Of a DNA stretch of 64,000 nucleotides, positions 53,297 to 63,062 are shown piece by piece (position 1 is the stretch's first letter; each line of letters starts with the position of its first letter). Source of the stretch: Fuscibacter oryzae (lineage in GTDB: Bacteria > Pseudomonadota > Alphaproteobacteria > Rhodobacterales > Rhodobacteraceae); NCBI RefSeq assembly GCF_016765795.1, contig NZ_JAESVP010000004.1, positions 310,001-374,000 of the forward strand, in the 5' to 3' direction. Below the pieces are notes generated by a model. It made no database searches. It saw only the letters and a program-made list of their open reading frames with translations, and was not told where the DNA came from. The position numbers and the translations under genes are program-made.

Positions 53297-54679
53297 ATGC
53301 GCCGCCTTTCAGCCCTTTGCCTTGTCATCTGTCTGCCCCTGATGGCCTTGGCCGAAACGGCGGTGCCGCAAAGCCTGCCACAGGTGCAACTGTCCTTCGC
53401 GCCGGTTGTGAAAGCCGCCGCGCCGGCGGTGGTGAACATCTACGCCACGCGCATTGTGCAAGACCGCAGCAGCCCGTTCTCGGGTGATCCGTTCTTCGAC
53501 CAGTTCTTTCGTGACCTTGGGCCGGTAACGCCCCGGGTGCAGAATTCACTGGGCTCCGGTGTGATTGTGGGGGCGGATGGCATCGTGGTGTCGAACTATC
53601 ACGTTGTCGAACAGGCCACAGATATCCGCGTTGTTTTGACCGACCGGCGCGAATACCCGGCCAAGGTGCTGTTGGCCGACCAAAGCGTTGATCTGGCGGT
53701 GCTGCAATTGCAGGGGGCGACAGGGCTGCCCGCGCTGCCCTTGCAGGATTCCGATGCGTTGCAAGTGGGTGATCTTGTCCTGGCCATCGGCAATCCGTTC
53801 GGAGTGGGGCAGACGGTCTCCTCCGGCATCGTTTCGGGGCTGGCGCGCTCTACCCTGTCGGTGGGCGACGGGCGGGGATATTTCATCCAGACCGACGCGC
53901 CGATCAATCCCGGCAATTCCGGCGGGGCGCTGGTGGATATGAACGGCGCGCTGATCGGGATTAACACGGCGATTCTGACCAAGGGCGGCGGGTCGAATGG
54001 CATCGGCTTTGCCATTCCGTCCAATCTGGTCTCGGTGGTGCTGAAGCAGGCACGCGATGGTGCGACCCGGTTCCAGAAGCCCTGGGCAGGTGTGTCCGGG
54101 CAAGAGGTTGATGCTGCGATGGCCGAGGCTATGGACATGCCGTTGCCGCATGGGGTTGTGCTGACCACACTGCACTCCCTTAGCCCGTTCACGGCGGCGG
54201 GGATGAAGCCCGGCGATGTCGTGATCCGGCTGGGTGCTTTTGACACGAACACCCCGCAAGAGATGATGTTCCGCCTGAATACCCTTGGTGTAGGGGCCAC
54301 GATCCCGGTCAGCTTTCTGCGGGGCGGGCAAGAGACAACGACGACGCTGACCCTTGCACCGCCGCCCGACGATCCACCCCGACAAGAGACGGCGATCACG
54401 CAGGATGTTGCGCTGCGTGGGGCCACGCTGTTGCGCATCAACCCCGCCGTTATCGCCGAATATGACCTACCTGCCGATGCAAAGGGTGTGCTGGTAGCCA
54501 AGGCCGAGGACATAGCCGCCAGTGTCGGCCTTGCGCCCGGCGATCTTGTGCAGGCGATCAACGGCGTTGCGGTTCAAACCCCCGGCGAGGCGCTGGCGGT
54601 TTTGAACCAGGGGGGCCGCCGCTGGGTTTTGGACATTCAGCGGCAAGGCCAGATGTTGCGCCTGCGTTTCCGCCTCTAG
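53297..54679 (+). CDS. HtrA/DegP-family periplasmic serine protease
   Basis: A 460-residue Do-like protease for envelope protein quality control. A Sec signal peptide covers about residues 1-19 (ALA-ET). The trypsin-like catalytic triad is His102 (SNYHVV), Asp132 (VDLAVL) and Ser208 (NPGNSGG). Two PDZ domains follow, about residues 250-350 and 370-455. The loop LA segment around SPFSGDPFFDQFFRDLG is short, more like DegQ/DegS than DegP. It is transcribed in the same direction as the quorum-sensing pair. Confidence 0.9.
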   Translation: MRRLSALCLVICLPLMALAETAVPQSLPQVQLSFAPVVKAAAPAVVNIYATRIVQDRSSPFSGDPFFDQFFRDLGPVTPRVQNSLGSGVIVGADGIVVSNYHVVEQATDIRVVLTDRREYPAKVLLADQSVDLAVLQLQGATGLPALPLQDSDALQVGDLVLAIGNPFGVGQTVSSGIVSGLARSTLSVGDGRGYFIQTDAPINPGNSGGALVDMNGALIGINTAILTKGGGSNGIGFAIPSNLVSVVLKQARDGATRFQKPWAGVSGQEVDAAMAEAMDMPLPHGVVLTTLHSLSPFTAAGMKPGDVVIRLGAFDTNTPQEMMFRLNTLGVGATIPVSFLRGGQETTTTLTLAPPPDDPPRQETAITQDVALRGATLLRINPAVIAEYDLPADAKGVLVAKAEDIAASVGLAPGDLVQAINGVAVQTPGEALAVLNQGGRRWVLDIQRQGQMLRLRFRL

Positions 54680-54711
54680 CGGTCGGCACGCGCTGCGCTT
54701 ACCTTGGGCAC

Positions 54712-56025
54712 ATGGCCGACCTGTTTGACAGCCCGCACACCCCCAACACCCATCAGGCCCCGCGCCCGCTGGCAGATCGGTTGCGGCCCAAAACGCTGGC
54801 CGAGGTGATCGGGCAGGGCCATGTGCTGGGGGCAGAGGGGCCGTTGGGTGCGATGCTGGCTGCTCGCAGTCTTTCGTCGCTGATCCTTTGGGGGCCGCCG
54901 GGGGTGGGCAAGACCACAATCGCCCGTCTGCTGGCCGCCGAAACCGATCTGGCCTTTGTGCAGATCAGCGCGATTTTCACCGGCGTGCCCGATCTGAAAA
55001 AGGTGTTCGAACAGGCCAGGATCCGTCGGCAGAATGGGCAGGGCACGCTTTTGTTCGTGGATGAGATCCACCGCTTCAACAAGGCCCAGCAGGACGGTTT
55101 TCTGCCCCATATGGAGGATGGCACCATCCTTCTGGTCGGGGCCACCACCGAAAATCCCAGTTTTGAGTTGAACGCCGCTCTTCTGTCCCGCGCTCAGGTC
55201 ATCGTGCTGGAACGCCTATCGCCCGCCGATCTGGAGCGGATGACCCAGCGCGCCGAAAAGGAACTGGGTCGCGCCCTGCCTTTGTCCGGCGAGGCGCGCG
55301 AGGCGATGGTCGATATGGCCGATGGCGACGGGCGCGCGCTTTTGAACCTGATTGAACAGGTCGCGGCGTGGAAGCTGGACAAGCCGCTGACCCGCGATCA
55401 GCTTGCCCAGCGTCTGATGCGCCGCGCCGCGCGCTACGACAAATCGGGCGAGGAACATTACAACCTGATCAGCGCCTTGCACAAATCAGTGCGCGGCAGC
55501 GACCCGGATGCCGCGCTTTACTGGTTTTCCCGCATGCTGGAAGGCGGCGAAGACCCCCGCTTTCTGGCCCGCCGCATCACCCGTATGGCGGTGGAAGATA
55601 TCGGTCTGGCCGATCCGCAGGCCCAAGGCATCTGTCTGGATGCCTGGAACACCTATGAACGGCTGGGCAGCCCCGAAGGGGAACTGGCGCTGGCCAATGC
55701 GGTGGCTTATCTGGCGCTGGCCCCGAAATCCAACGCGATTTACACCGCCTACAAGGCGGCGCGGGCAGCGGCCCGCGAAACCGGCAGCCTGATGCCGCCC
55801 AAGCATATCCTGAACGCGCCGACCCGGCTGATGAAGGACATCGGTTATGGCTCGGGCTATGCCTATGACCACGACGCCGAAGACGGCTTTTCGGGGCAAG
55901 ACTATTTCCCCGAGGGCATGAAGCGCCCGGTGTTCTACAGCCCGCTTGAACGCGGGTTTGAACGAGAGCTGAAAAAGCGGGTCGATTACTTTGCCAAACT
56001 GCGCATCAAGCGGCACAGCAGCTAG
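54712..56025 (+). CDS. rarA: Replication-associated recombination protein RarA (MgsA family AAA+ ATPase)
   Basis: RarA is an AAA+ ATPase acting at stalled replication forks and is related to clamp-loader subunits. The 437-residue protein has Walker A GPPGVGKTT (about residues 62-70), Walker B LLFVDEIHRFNKAQQD, sensor 1 GATTENPSFELNAALLSR and the C-terminal tetramerisation domain with EDPRFLARRITRMAVEDIGLADP. It is 32 bp after the protease gene and 42 bp before crcB. Confidence 0.93.
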   Translation: MADLFDSPHTPNTHQAPRPLADRLRPKTLAEVIGQGHVLGAEGPLGAMLAARSLSSLILWGPPGVGKTTIARLLAAETDLAFVQISAIFTGVPDLKKVFEQARIRRQNGQGTLLFVDEIHRFNKAQQDGFLPHMEDGTILLVGATTENPSFELNAALLSRAQVIVLERLSPADLERMTQRAEKELGRALPLSGEAREAMVDMADGDGRALLNLIEQVAAWKLDKPLTRDQLAQRLMRRAARYDKSGEEHYNLISALHKSVRGSDPDAALYWFSRMLEGGEDPRFLARRITRMAVEDIGLADPQAQGICLDAWNTYERLGSPEGELALANAVAYLALAPKSNAIYTAYKAARAAARETGSLMPPKHILNAPTRLMKDIGYGSGYAYDHDAEDGFSGQDYFPEGMKRPVFYSPLERGFERELKKRVDYFAKLRIKRHSS

Positions 56026-56067
56026 CTGCGCTTGACTTTCCGGCCCCCTTGCGGACAAGGAAACCCG

Positions 56068-56421
56068 ATGTTTTCCACGCTTGCCCAAGTTGCCCTCGGC
56101 GGAGCCATCGGTTCGGTTCTGCGCTTCCTGTCCGTTCAGGCGGTCGGGGCGCCCGTTGCCACGCTGGTGGTGAATGTGGTGGGCAGCTTTGCCATGGGTG
56201 TGCTGTTTGTGGCCCTGTCGGCCCGGATGCAATTCGCGCCTCTGCTGATGGCGGGGGTTCTGGGCGGGTTCACCACCTTTTCCGCTTTCTCGCTGGATGC
56301 GCTGAAGCTGTGGAGCACGGGGCAGGCCGCTCAGGCCGCCCTCTATGTCGCGGCCTCGGTCGCCCTGTCTCTTGCCGCCGTCGCCCTTGGCGCGGCCCTC
56401 GCCAAAGGAGCCCTCGGATGA
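56068..56421 (+). CDS. crcB: Fluoride channel CrcB/Fluc
   Basis: CrcB forms a dual-topology dimeric fluoride exporter. The 117-residue protein has four membrane helices and the family motifs GGAIGSVLRF, VNVVGSFAMGVLF and GGFTTFSAFSLD, the last holding the phenylalanines that line the fluoride path. I chose the ATG after ACAAGGAAA; the TTG 36 bp upstream is less likely. There is no room for a fluoride riboswitch before it. Its stop overlaps the next gene by 4 bp (ATGA). Confidence 0.93.
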   Translation: MFSTLAQVALGGAIGSVLRFLSVQAVGAPVATLVVNVVGSFAMGVLFVALSARMQFAPLLMAGVLGGFTTFSAFSLDALKLWSTGQAAQAALYVAASVALSLAAVALGAALAKGALG

Positions 56422-57464
56422 GCGGCGTGAAAACCCTGACCGTTTCGGAAGATGACGGCGAGCAGCGGCTGGACAAATGGTTCAAGCGCCGCTTTCCCCA
56501 TGTGACCCAAGGGGCGGTGGAAAAGATGTGCCGCACCGGTCAGGTGCGGGTCGATGGTGGGCGGGCCAAGGCCTCTGACCGGGTGGCCCCCGGCATGACG
56601 ATTCGCATTCCGCCGCTGCCCGATGCCGAGGCGCCCGCGCGCCCGCGCGATGGCGGTATCAGTGCGGCCGATACCAAGATGATCCAGAACGCGGTCATCT
56701 TCAAAGATGAGCATATCATCATCCTGAACAAACCTGCGGGTCTGCCCTCGCAGGGCGGATCGGGGCAGGGAGAGCGGCATGTCGATGGTTTGGCCGAGGC
56801 GCTGAAGTTCGGCTACAAGGACAAGCCCAAGCTGGTGCATCGGCTGGACAAGGACACCTCTGGCGTTCTGATGCTGGCGCGCACCGACCGCGTGGCGCGG
56901 GCATTGAGCGAGGCGTTGCGGCATCGCGAGGCGCGCAAGATCTATTGGGCCGTGGTCGCCGGTGTGCCGCATCCGCGCAAAGGGTCGATCAAATACTATC
57001 TGATGAAGGCACCGGGTCATGGCCGGGGCGGCGAAGGCGAAAAGATGGTCTGCATCCATCCCGCCAAAGCCGCCGAACACCCTGATGCCAAGCGCGCCCA
57101 TACCGATTACTTCACCCTGTGGTTCCTTGGCACCCGCCTGTCGTGGATGGCGCTGGAGCCGGTAACAGGCCGCACCCACCAGTTGCGCGCCCATATGGCC
57201 GAGATGGGTCACCCCATTCTGGGCGATGGCAAATACGGCGGCTCTGGGTCCGAGAACATGGGCGATGGCTGGGGCGCAACGATTGGGGGCGAGATTTCAA
57301 GGAAACTGCACCTGCACGCGCGCAGCCTGACCATCCAGCACCCGATCACCAAGGCGGTGATGACCTTCACCGCCCCCTTGCCCGACCACATGGCCCGCAC
57401 CTGGGCCGCGCTGGACTGGAAGGAAGATGACGTGCCCGCCGACCCGTTCGAGGTGTTCAAGTGA
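56418..57464 (+). CDS. RluA-family 23S rRNA pseudouridine synthase
   Basis: A 348-residue RluC/RluD-type enzyme that would convert selected uridines of 23S rRNA to pseudouridine. It has an N-terminal S4-like RNA-binding domain (RLDKWFKRRFPHVTQGAVEKMCRTGQVRVDG, about residues 18-48), the catalytic HRLDKDTSG motif (residues 141-149, nucleophile Asp144) and the GRTHQLRAHMAEMGHPILGDGKYGG block. The exact target site cannot be settled. It overlaps crcB and the ATP12-family gene by 4 bp each. Confidence 0.9.
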   Translation: MSGVKTLTVSEDDGEQRLDKWFKRRFPHVTQGAVEKMCRTGQVRVDGGRAKASDRVAPGMTIRIPPLPDAEAPARPRDGGISAADTKMIQNAVIFKDEHIIILNKPAGLPSQGGSGQGERHVDGLAEALKFGYKDKPKLVHRLDKDTSGVLMLARTDRVARALSEALRHREARKIYWAVVAGVPHPRKGSIKYYLMKAPGHGRGGEGEKMVCIHPAKAAEHPDAKRAHTDYFTLWFLGTRLSWMALEPVTGRTHQLRAHMAEMGHPILGDGKYGGSGSENMGDGWGATIGGEISRKLHLHARSLTIQHPITKAVMTFTAPLPDHMARTWAALDWKEDDVPADPFEVFK

Positions 57465-58168
57465 GCGCATGGAAGCCGAAACGCTTCTGGAAAGACGCGG
57501 TGGCCGAGGCTTGTGACGGCGGGTTCACCGTCCGGCTTGATGGCAAGCCGGTCAAGACCCCGGCCAAGGCGGCCTTTGTTCTGCCCAGCATGGCCATGGC
57601 GCGTGCTGCTGCCGCCGAATGGGCTGCGCAGGACGACGTGGTCCGACCCGAAACCATGCCTGTGACACGCGCCGCCAATTCCGCCATCGACAAACTGGGC
57701 CACCAGTTTGCCGAGGTGGTGGACCTGCTGGCCGAATATGGCGGCAGCGACCTGTTGTGCTATCGCGCCACAGGGCCACAAGCGCTGATTGACCGGCAGG
57801 CCGCTGCGTGGGACCCGCTGCTGGCTTGGGCGCGCTCAGACCTTGGGGTAGAGTTGCGCGTCACCTCTGGCGTCATGCACGTTGCCCAACCACCCGAAGC
57901 CCTGGCCCGCCTGCGCGCCGAACTGGCCGCAGCGACGCCTTTTGAACTGGCGGCGCTGCACGACATGATCGCAATCACCGGATCGCTGATTCTCGGACTG
58001 GCCGTCGCGCGTGGCCATCTGTCGGCTGCTGAAGCTTTCAGCAAAAGCCGAATCGATGAGCATTGGCAGATTGAACTTTGGGGTGAAGACGAAGACGCGG
58101 CCAAGATCGAGGCCGCAAAAGCCGCCGCTTTGGAAGAGGCCGCGCGCTTTCACGCCCTTTGCTGCTAA
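57461..58168 (+). CDS. ATP12-family F1-ATPase assembly chaperone
   Basis: A 235-residue protein of the ATP12 family. In mitochondria Atp12p binds the F1 alpha subunit before assembly; alphaproteobacterial homologues are thought to do the same. Recognisable parts are the N-terminal KPKRFWKDAVAEACDGGFTVRLDGKPVKTPAKAAFVLPS and the C-terminal FELAALHDMIAITGSLILGLAVARG ... DEHWQIELWGEDEDA. The start GTG overlaps the previous stop (GTGA). No ATP synthase genes are nearby. Confidence 0.9.
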   Translation: MSAWKPKRFWKDAVAEACDGGFTVRLDGKPVKTPAKAAFVLPSMAMARAAAAEWAAQDDVVRPETMPVTRAANSAIDKLGHQFAEVVDLLAEYGGSDLLCYRATGPQALIDRQAAAWDPLLAWARSDLGVELRVTSGVMHVAQPPEALARLRAELAAATPFELAALHDMIAITGSLILGLAVARGHLSAAEAFSKSRIDEHWQIELWGEDEDAAKIEAAKAAALEEAARFHALCC

Positions 58169-58400
58169 CATTCTTTCGCCAGATTGATCTCCAACATTCT
58201 TTCCAAACCAAAGCCCTGCTTTGAAAGGGAAGAAAACTTGTGTGGGTCACAATCTCGCGGTTTTGCTTGACCTTTCCAAAGACGATGGCCGATGATGCCC
58301 GACACTGGCGGAGCTTTCCGCCTATCGAACTGTCACCTGCACAGGGAAGCAGGGATATAACCGCCACCCCTCGAAGGGTGGCCCACAGGAAGAGGTAAGT
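58169..58400 (+). promoter_or_regulatory. Upstream region of the bzt/aap transporter operon
   Basis: The 232 bp before the binding-protein gene hold a possible promoter (TTGACC 58267-58272, 17-18 bp, then CGATGAT) and a perfect hairpin GCCACCC/GGGTGGC (58363-58382) just before the GGAAGAGG ribosome binding site. The first part has AACATTCTTT twice, 25 bp apart. No gene was seen. Confidence 0.35.
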
Positions 58401-59432
58401 ATGAGAAAATCCGTATTCCTCGGCACCGTCGCCGCTGCAACGCTGTTTGCTGGCTTGGCTTCGGCCGGAACGCTGGACGATGTGAAGGCCCGCGGTCAAC
58501 TGCTCTGCGGCTCGAACACCGGCCTGACGGGTTTTGGTTCGCCCGACGCAAGCGGCAACTGGACCGGCCTTGATGTTGACGTCTGCCGTGCCGTTGCGGC
58601 TGCTGTTTTCGGCGATTCCACCAAGGTGAAATTTGTGCCGCTGACTGGCGAGACCCGCTTTACTGCATTGCAGTCGGGCGAAGTTGACGTGCTGGTCCGC
58701 AACTCGACCTGGACCTATTCGCGCGACACCGACCTGAAGCTCGATTTCGTCGCGGTGAACTACTACGACGGCCAGGGCTTCATGGTGAAGAAAGATCTGG
58801 GTGTGTCCTCTGCCAAAGAGCTTGATGGCGCAACGGTCTGCATCCAGTCCGGCACCACGACCGAGCTGAACCTGGCGGACTTCTTCAAGACCAACAAAAT
58901 CAGCTACACCCCCGTCAACGTGGCCGATGACGCCGAAGCCCTGCGCCAGTTCGAAGCTGGTGCTTGCGACGCCTATACCACCGACGCCTCGGGCCTTGCC
59001 GCCAGCCGCGCCGGTCTCAGCAGCCCGCAAGATTACGTTATCCTGCCGGAAATCATCTCGAAAGAGCCGCTCGGGCCGGCAGTGCGCCATGGCGACAGCG
59101 CTTGGGGCGATGTTATCCGCTGGAGCTATTTCACCATGCTGATTGCCGAAGAAAAGGGGATCACCAAGGCGAACGTGGACGAGATCGTCAAGGCCGCGAC
59201 CGACGACACCAACTATGACCCCGAAGTGCGCCGCCTGTTGGGCGTTGATGGCGACATGGGCAAGCTGATGGGGGTGGACGCCAAGTTCGCCTATAACATC
59301 ATCAAGCAAGTCGGCAACTACGGCGAAAGCTTCGAGGCCAACGTCGGCACCAACACCCCGATTGGTCTGGCCCGTGGCCTGAACGCGCTGTGGACCCAAG
59401 GCGGTCTGCAATACGCGCCGCCGCTGCGCTGA
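58401..59432 (+). CDS. bztA: Amino-acid ABC transporter periplasmic binding protein (BztA/AapJ type)
   Basis: The periplasmic receptor of a general or acidic amino-acid importer. The 343-residue precursor has a signal peptide (about residues 1-22, ending ASA-GT), the family start DDVKARGQLLCGSNTGLTGFGSPDASGNWTGLDVDVCRAVAAAVFGD and RYTAL-like RFTALQSGEVDVLVRNSTWT. Length and the four-gene order match Bzt of Rhodobacter (Glu, Gln, Asp, Asn) and Aap of rhizobia. A terminator hairpin follows, so it is probably made in excess over the membrane parts. Confidence 0.9.
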   Translation: MRKSVFLGTVAAATLFAGLASAGTLDDVKARGQLLCGSNTGLTGFGSPDASGNWTGLDVDVCRAVAAAVFGDSTKVKFVPLTGETRFTALQSGEVDVLVRNSTWTYSRDTDLKLDFVAVNYYDGQGFMVKKDLGVSSAKELDGATVCIQSGTTTELNLADFFKTNKISYTPVNVADDAEALRQFEAGACDAYTTDASGLAASRAGLSSPQDYVILPEIISKEPLGPAVRHGDSAWGDVIRWSYFTMLIAEEKGITKANVDEIVKAATDDTNYDPEVRRLLGVDGDMGKLMGVDAKFAYNIIKQVGNYGESFEANVGTNTPIGLARGLNALWTQGGLQYAPPLR

Positions 59433-59446
59433 TCGCACAGACTTTC

Positions 59447-59479
59447 GGGCGCGGGGACAATCCTCGCGCCCGGTTTTTT
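59447..59479 (+). terminator. Partial terminator between bztA and bztB
   Basis: An 11 bp stem (GGGCGCGGGGA / TCCTCGCGCCC, one G-T pair) with a CAA loop, then GGTTTTTT. Such hairpins after binding-protein genes often raise binding-protein mRNA over permease mRNA. Confidence 0.75.
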
Positions 59480-59551
59480 CAAAAGCTGGCGCAGGGATAT
59501 GTCCCGCCACAATACCGCATCAGACGGTTGGCTGCCAGCATAGGGGGATAA

Positions 59552-60829
59552 ATGTCGTTCGCAGACCCTGCGCCGAAAGCTGGCTTTCGGCTGTCTCAAC
59601 TTATCTATGACACCCGATATCGCAGCTACACGATTCAGGTCGTTGTCTTGCTGCTGCTTGTCGCGGTTTTGGTCTGGCTGGTGAATAACACCGTTGCCAA
59701 CCTTGCCGTGCGTGGCAAAGACATCAACTTTGATTTCCTGTGGGGCCGGGCCGGATATGATATCGGCCAGACCCTGATCCCCTATACCAACGACAGCACG
59801 CATGGCCGTGCGCTGGTGATCGGGCTTTTGAACACCCTGCTGGTTGCGGTGCTGGCCTCGTTCTTTGCCACCATCCTCGGTGTTATCGTCGGGGTTCTGC
59901 GGCTGTCCAACAACTGGCTGGTCGCGCGGCTGATGACGGTCTACGTCGAGGTTTTCCGCAACATCCCGCTGCTGTTGTGGATCATTCTGGTCTTCGTGAT
60001 CCTGGGCGAAACGCGTCCCGGCCCCAAGGACTTCAAGGTTACACAGGAAATGCTGGATGCGGGCCAACAGCCCGCGGCCTCGATGTGGTTCTGGGATTCG
60101 GTGGCGGTGACCAATCGGGGCACCAACATTCCCCGTCCGCTGCTTGAACACGGAATTGGCAGCTTTGACATTCTGGGCCTGCCGATCAACCTGTCGGTGA
60201 TCGCAACAATCCTGGTGCTTTTCGGATCAATCTGGGTGAACCGGATTCTTCTGCGCAAGGCCAGCGCAATGCAAGAGGCGACCGGAATCCGTCCGACAAC
60301 CTGGTGGAAGTCGCTGCTGATCATTGTGGTGCCCACGCTGGCCCTGCTGCTGGCAATGGGCTTGCATTTTGAATACCCCGAGTTGAAGGGCTTCAACTTT
60401 CAGGGCGGCCTGCTGGTGTTCCACAGCCTTACTGCCCTTCTGGTCGCGCTGACGCTTTATTCCGCCACCTATATCGCCGAGGCGGTCCGCTCTGGCATTC
60501 AGGCAATCTCGCGTGGGCAGTCAGAGGCCGCGCATGCCCTTGGCCTGCGCCCGGGACGCACCATGAGCCTTGTGATCATGCCGCAAGCCCTGCGGGTGAT
60601 TATCCCGCCGCTGATCAGCCAGTATCTGAACATCACCAAGAACACGACGCTGGGTATGGCGATTTCCTACATGGACCTCAAAGGCACGCTGGGGGGGATC
60701 ACCCTGAACCAGACCGGCCGAGAGCTGGAGTGTATGTTGCTGATGATGCTGATTTATCTGGCACTCAGCCTGCTGATCTCGGCGCTGATGAATATCTATA
60801 ACAATGCCGTCCGGCTGAAGGAGCGTTAA
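59552..60829 (+). CDS. bztB: Amino-acid ABC transporter permease (BztB/AapQ type)
   Basis: A 425-residue inner-membrane permease. The N-terminal region has an early membrane helix (about residues 30-50) and a long insert typical of Bzt/Aap permeases. The EAA loop with the ABC-contact Gly is in QSEAAHALGLRPGRTMSLVIMPQALRVIIPPL near residue 330. VYVEVFRNIPLLLWIILVFV is the usual His/Glu/polar amino-acid permease block. bztC follows one base after the stop. Confidence 0.9.
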   Translation: MSFADPAPKAGFRLSQLIYDTRYRSYTIQVVVLLLLVAVLVWLVNNTVANLAVRGKDINFDFLWGRAGYDIGQTLIPYTNDSTHGRALVIGLLNTLLVAVLASFFATILGVIVGVLRLSNNWLVARLMTVYVEVFRNIPLLLWIILVFVILGETRPGPKDFKVTQEMLDAGQQPAASMWFWDSVAVTNRGTNIPRPLLEHGIGSFDILGLPINLSVIATILVLFGSIWVNRILLRKASAMQEATGIRPTTWWKSLLIIVVPTLALLLAMGLHFEYPELKGFNFQGGLLVFHSLTALLVALTLYSATYIAEAVRSGIQAISRGQSEAAHALGLRPGRTMSLVIMPQALRVIIPPLISQYLNITKNTTLGMAISYMDLKGTLGGITLNQTGRELECMLLMMLIYLALSLLISALMNIYNNAVRLKER

Positions 60830-60830
60830 T

Positions 60831-62273
60831 ATGGCATCGCCCCTTTTTGTGCGCAACGACATGCTGCCCCCGCTTCCACCCCCGGCAGGAGAGCGCGGGG
60901 TGGTGAAATGGCTGCGAGAGAACCTGTTCTCGTCAGTTCTGAATTCGGTCCTTACTCTGCTGGCCTGCCTGGCCGTGCTGTGGCTTGCCAGCTTCATCCT
61001 GCCTTGGCTGGCGCACAGTGTCTGGAACGCCAGTTCGCTGGCTGAATGCCGGGAGAAGATCGCCGCCAGCTTTGGCCCCGAGGCTGCTGGTCCCTGCTGG
61101 GCCGTGATCCGGCTGCGCTGGAATCAGTTCCTGTTCGGCCTTTATCCGCAGGCTGAATACTGGCGCCCGACCACGGCGGCGGCACTGATGATGGTTTCAC
61201 TTTCACCGGTGCTTTATTATGGGCTGCGGCGCCCGGCCCTGAATATCACTGTCACGATGACGGTGCTTCTGGTGCTGGCGTTGATCGGTCTGGGCACCGA
61301 TTGGGGGCATATCGTCCTCTCGGTCGCGATCATGCTGGCACTGATGGCGGTGGCGGCGACTGCGCCCAAGCGGTTGCTGTGGCTGACCCTGTTGTTCCCG
61401 TTCATCGCCTTCTTTCTGATCTGGGGCGGGCCGATCTGGACAGCGGTTGGCACTTTGGCGGGCTTTGTCATCTTTGCCCTCGTCTGGCAGTTTGTACAAA
61501 AGCCGCTTGGCGTTGTTGTCGGTGCTGGCGTCGGACTTGTTGTTGCTGCGATCTGGTGGACCAGCCTGCAAAGCAGCGTGACTGGTGTTTTGGCCGCAGC
61601 ACTGCCTTGGGGGCTGCCCTATGTCGTCTCTGATAACATCGGTGGCTTCCTGCTGGCCTTTGTCATCGGCATCACCGCGATTTCAGCGTCCCTGCCAATC
61701 GGCGTTCTGCTGGCCCTTGGTCGCCGGTCGGACATGCCGCTGATCCATTCTCTCTCGGTCGGCTTTATCGAGTTCTTCCGGGGCGTGCCACTGATCACCG
61801 TTCTGTTCGCGGCCAACTTCCTGCTGCTGTATTTCTTGCCGCCGCGCACCAACTTTGACCTGATCTTGCGGGTTATCATCGTGGTGATCATCTTCGCCTC
61901 GGCCTATATCGCCGAGGTGATCCGGGGTGGCCTTGCCGCTCTGCCGCGGGGGCAATACGAGGCGGCGGATGCCCTTGGGCTGGATTATTGGCAGGCGCAG
62001 CGGCTGATCATCATGCCGCAGGCGCTGAAAATCTCGATCCCCGGCATCGTGTCCAGCTTTATCGGTCTGTTCAAGGACACCACGCTGGTGGCCCTCGTCG
62101 GCCTGATGGACCCGCTGCAAGGAGTCACCAAGATCGTGCGGTCCGACAATGCCTGGAAGGGTCTTTACTGGGAGCCTTACATCTTTGTTGGCGGCATCTT
62201 CTTCCTCGTGTGTTTCAGCATGTCGCGCTATTCGATGTATCTCGAGCGCAAGCTGAAAACCGACCATCGTTAA
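60831..62273 (+). CDS. bztC: Amino-acid ABC transporter permease (BztC/AapM type)
   Basis: The second permease of the heterodimeric channel, 480 residues. About eight or nine hydrophobic segments are present, several more than in a basic permease, as in Rhodobacter BztC. The EAA loop reads GQYEAADALGLDYWQAQRLIIMPQALKISIPGI near residue 370, and GFIEFFRGVPLITVLF is the conserved channel block. The bztD start is 12 bp downstream. Confidence 0.9.
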   Translation: MASPLFVRNDMLPPLPPPAGERGVVKWLRENLFSSVLNSVLTLLACLAVLWLASFILPWLAHSVWNASSLAECREKIAASFGPEAAGPCWAVIRLRWNQFLFGLYPQAEYWRPTTAAALMMVSLSPVLYYGLRRPALNITVTMTVLLVLALIGLGTDWGHIVLSVAIMLALMAVAATAPKRLLWLTLLFPFIAFFLIWGGPIWTAVGTLAGFVIFALVWQFVQKPLGVVVGAGVGLVVAAIWWTSLQSSVTGVLAAALPWGLPYVVSDNIGGFLLAFVIGITAISASLPIGVLLALGRRSDMPLIHSLSVGFIEFFRGVPLITVLFAANFLLLYFLPPRTNFDLILRVIIVVIIFASAYIAEVIRGGLAALPRGQYEAADALGLDYWQAQRLIIMPQALKISIPGIVSSFIGLFKDTTLVALVGLMDPLQGVTKIVRSDNAWKGLYWEPYIFVGGIFFLVCFSMSRYSMYLERKLKTDHR

Positions 62274-62285
62274 GGAGCCCTGAAT

Positions 62286-63056
62286 ATGGCTGAAGCATCC
62301 AAGAAAATGGTGGTCTCGGACGAAGTTGCGATCCAGATCACCGCAATGAACAAATGGTACGGTCAGTTCCACGTTCTGCGCGACATCAACATGACCGTGC
62401 AGCGTGGCGAACGCATCGTGATCTGCGGGCCGTCAGGGTCGGGCAAGTCCACCCTGATCCGCTGTATCAACCGGCTGGAAGAACACCAGTCCGGCCAGAT
62501 CATCGTTGATGGCACCGAACTGACCAATGACATCAAGAACATCGACAAGGTGCGGTCAGAGGTTGGGATGGTGTTTCAGCACTTCAACCTGTTCCCGCAT
62601 CTGACAATTCTGGAAAACTGCACTCTGGCGCCGATCTGGGTCCGCAAGGTTCCCAGGAAAGAGGCGGAAGAGACCGCGATGCACTATCTGACCAAGGTCA
62701 AGATCCCGGATCAGGCGCATAAATACCCCGGCCAGTTGTCGGGCGGGCAACAGCAGCGCGTGGCCATCGCCCGCAGCCTGTGCATGAAGCCGCGCATCAT
62801 GCTGTTTGACGAACCCACCAGCGCCCTTGATCCCGAAATGATCAAAGAGGTGCTGGATACCATGATCCAGCTTGCCGAAGAGGGCATGACCATGCTGTGC
62901 GTTACCCACGAAATGGGCTTTGCCCAAGCCGTGGCGAACCGCGTGATCTTCATGGACAAGGGCCAGATCGTCGAACAGAACGAGCCGCGAGAGTTCTTCA
63001 ACAACCCGCAGAGCGAGCGGACCAAGCTGTTCCTGTCCCAGATTCTGGGTCACTAA
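62286..63056 (+). CDS. bztD: Amino-acid ABC transporter ATP-binding protein (BztD/AapP type)
   Basis: The ATPase subunit of the importer. The 256-residue protein has Walker [10 protein letters not shown] (residues 48-56), the Q-loop in [14 protein letters not shown], the signature [15 protein letters not shown], Walker [15 protein letters not shown] and the switch His in CVTHEMGFA. It is typical of the polar amino-acid (GlnQ-like) group. A dispersed hairpin repeat follows the stop and may terminate the operon. Confidence 0.95.
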   Translation: MAEASKKMVVSDEVAIQITAMNKWYGQFHVLRDINMTVQRGERIVICGPSGSGKSTLIRCINRLEEHQSGQIIVDGTELTNDIKNIDKVRSEVGMVFQHFNLFPHLTILENCTLAPIWVRKVPRKEAEETAMHYLTKVKIPDQAHKYPGQLSGGQQQRVAIARSLCMKPRIMLFDEPTSALDPEMIKEVLDTMIQLAEEGMTMLCVTHEMGFAQAVANRVIFMDKGQIVEQNEPREFFNNPQSERTKLFLSQILGH

Positions 63057-63062
63057 AGTAAA

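Noticed and set aside
56026-56067. Fluoride riboswitch before crcB
   Set aside because: Only 42 bp separate rarA from crcB, too short for the conserved fold, and no matching motif is seen.
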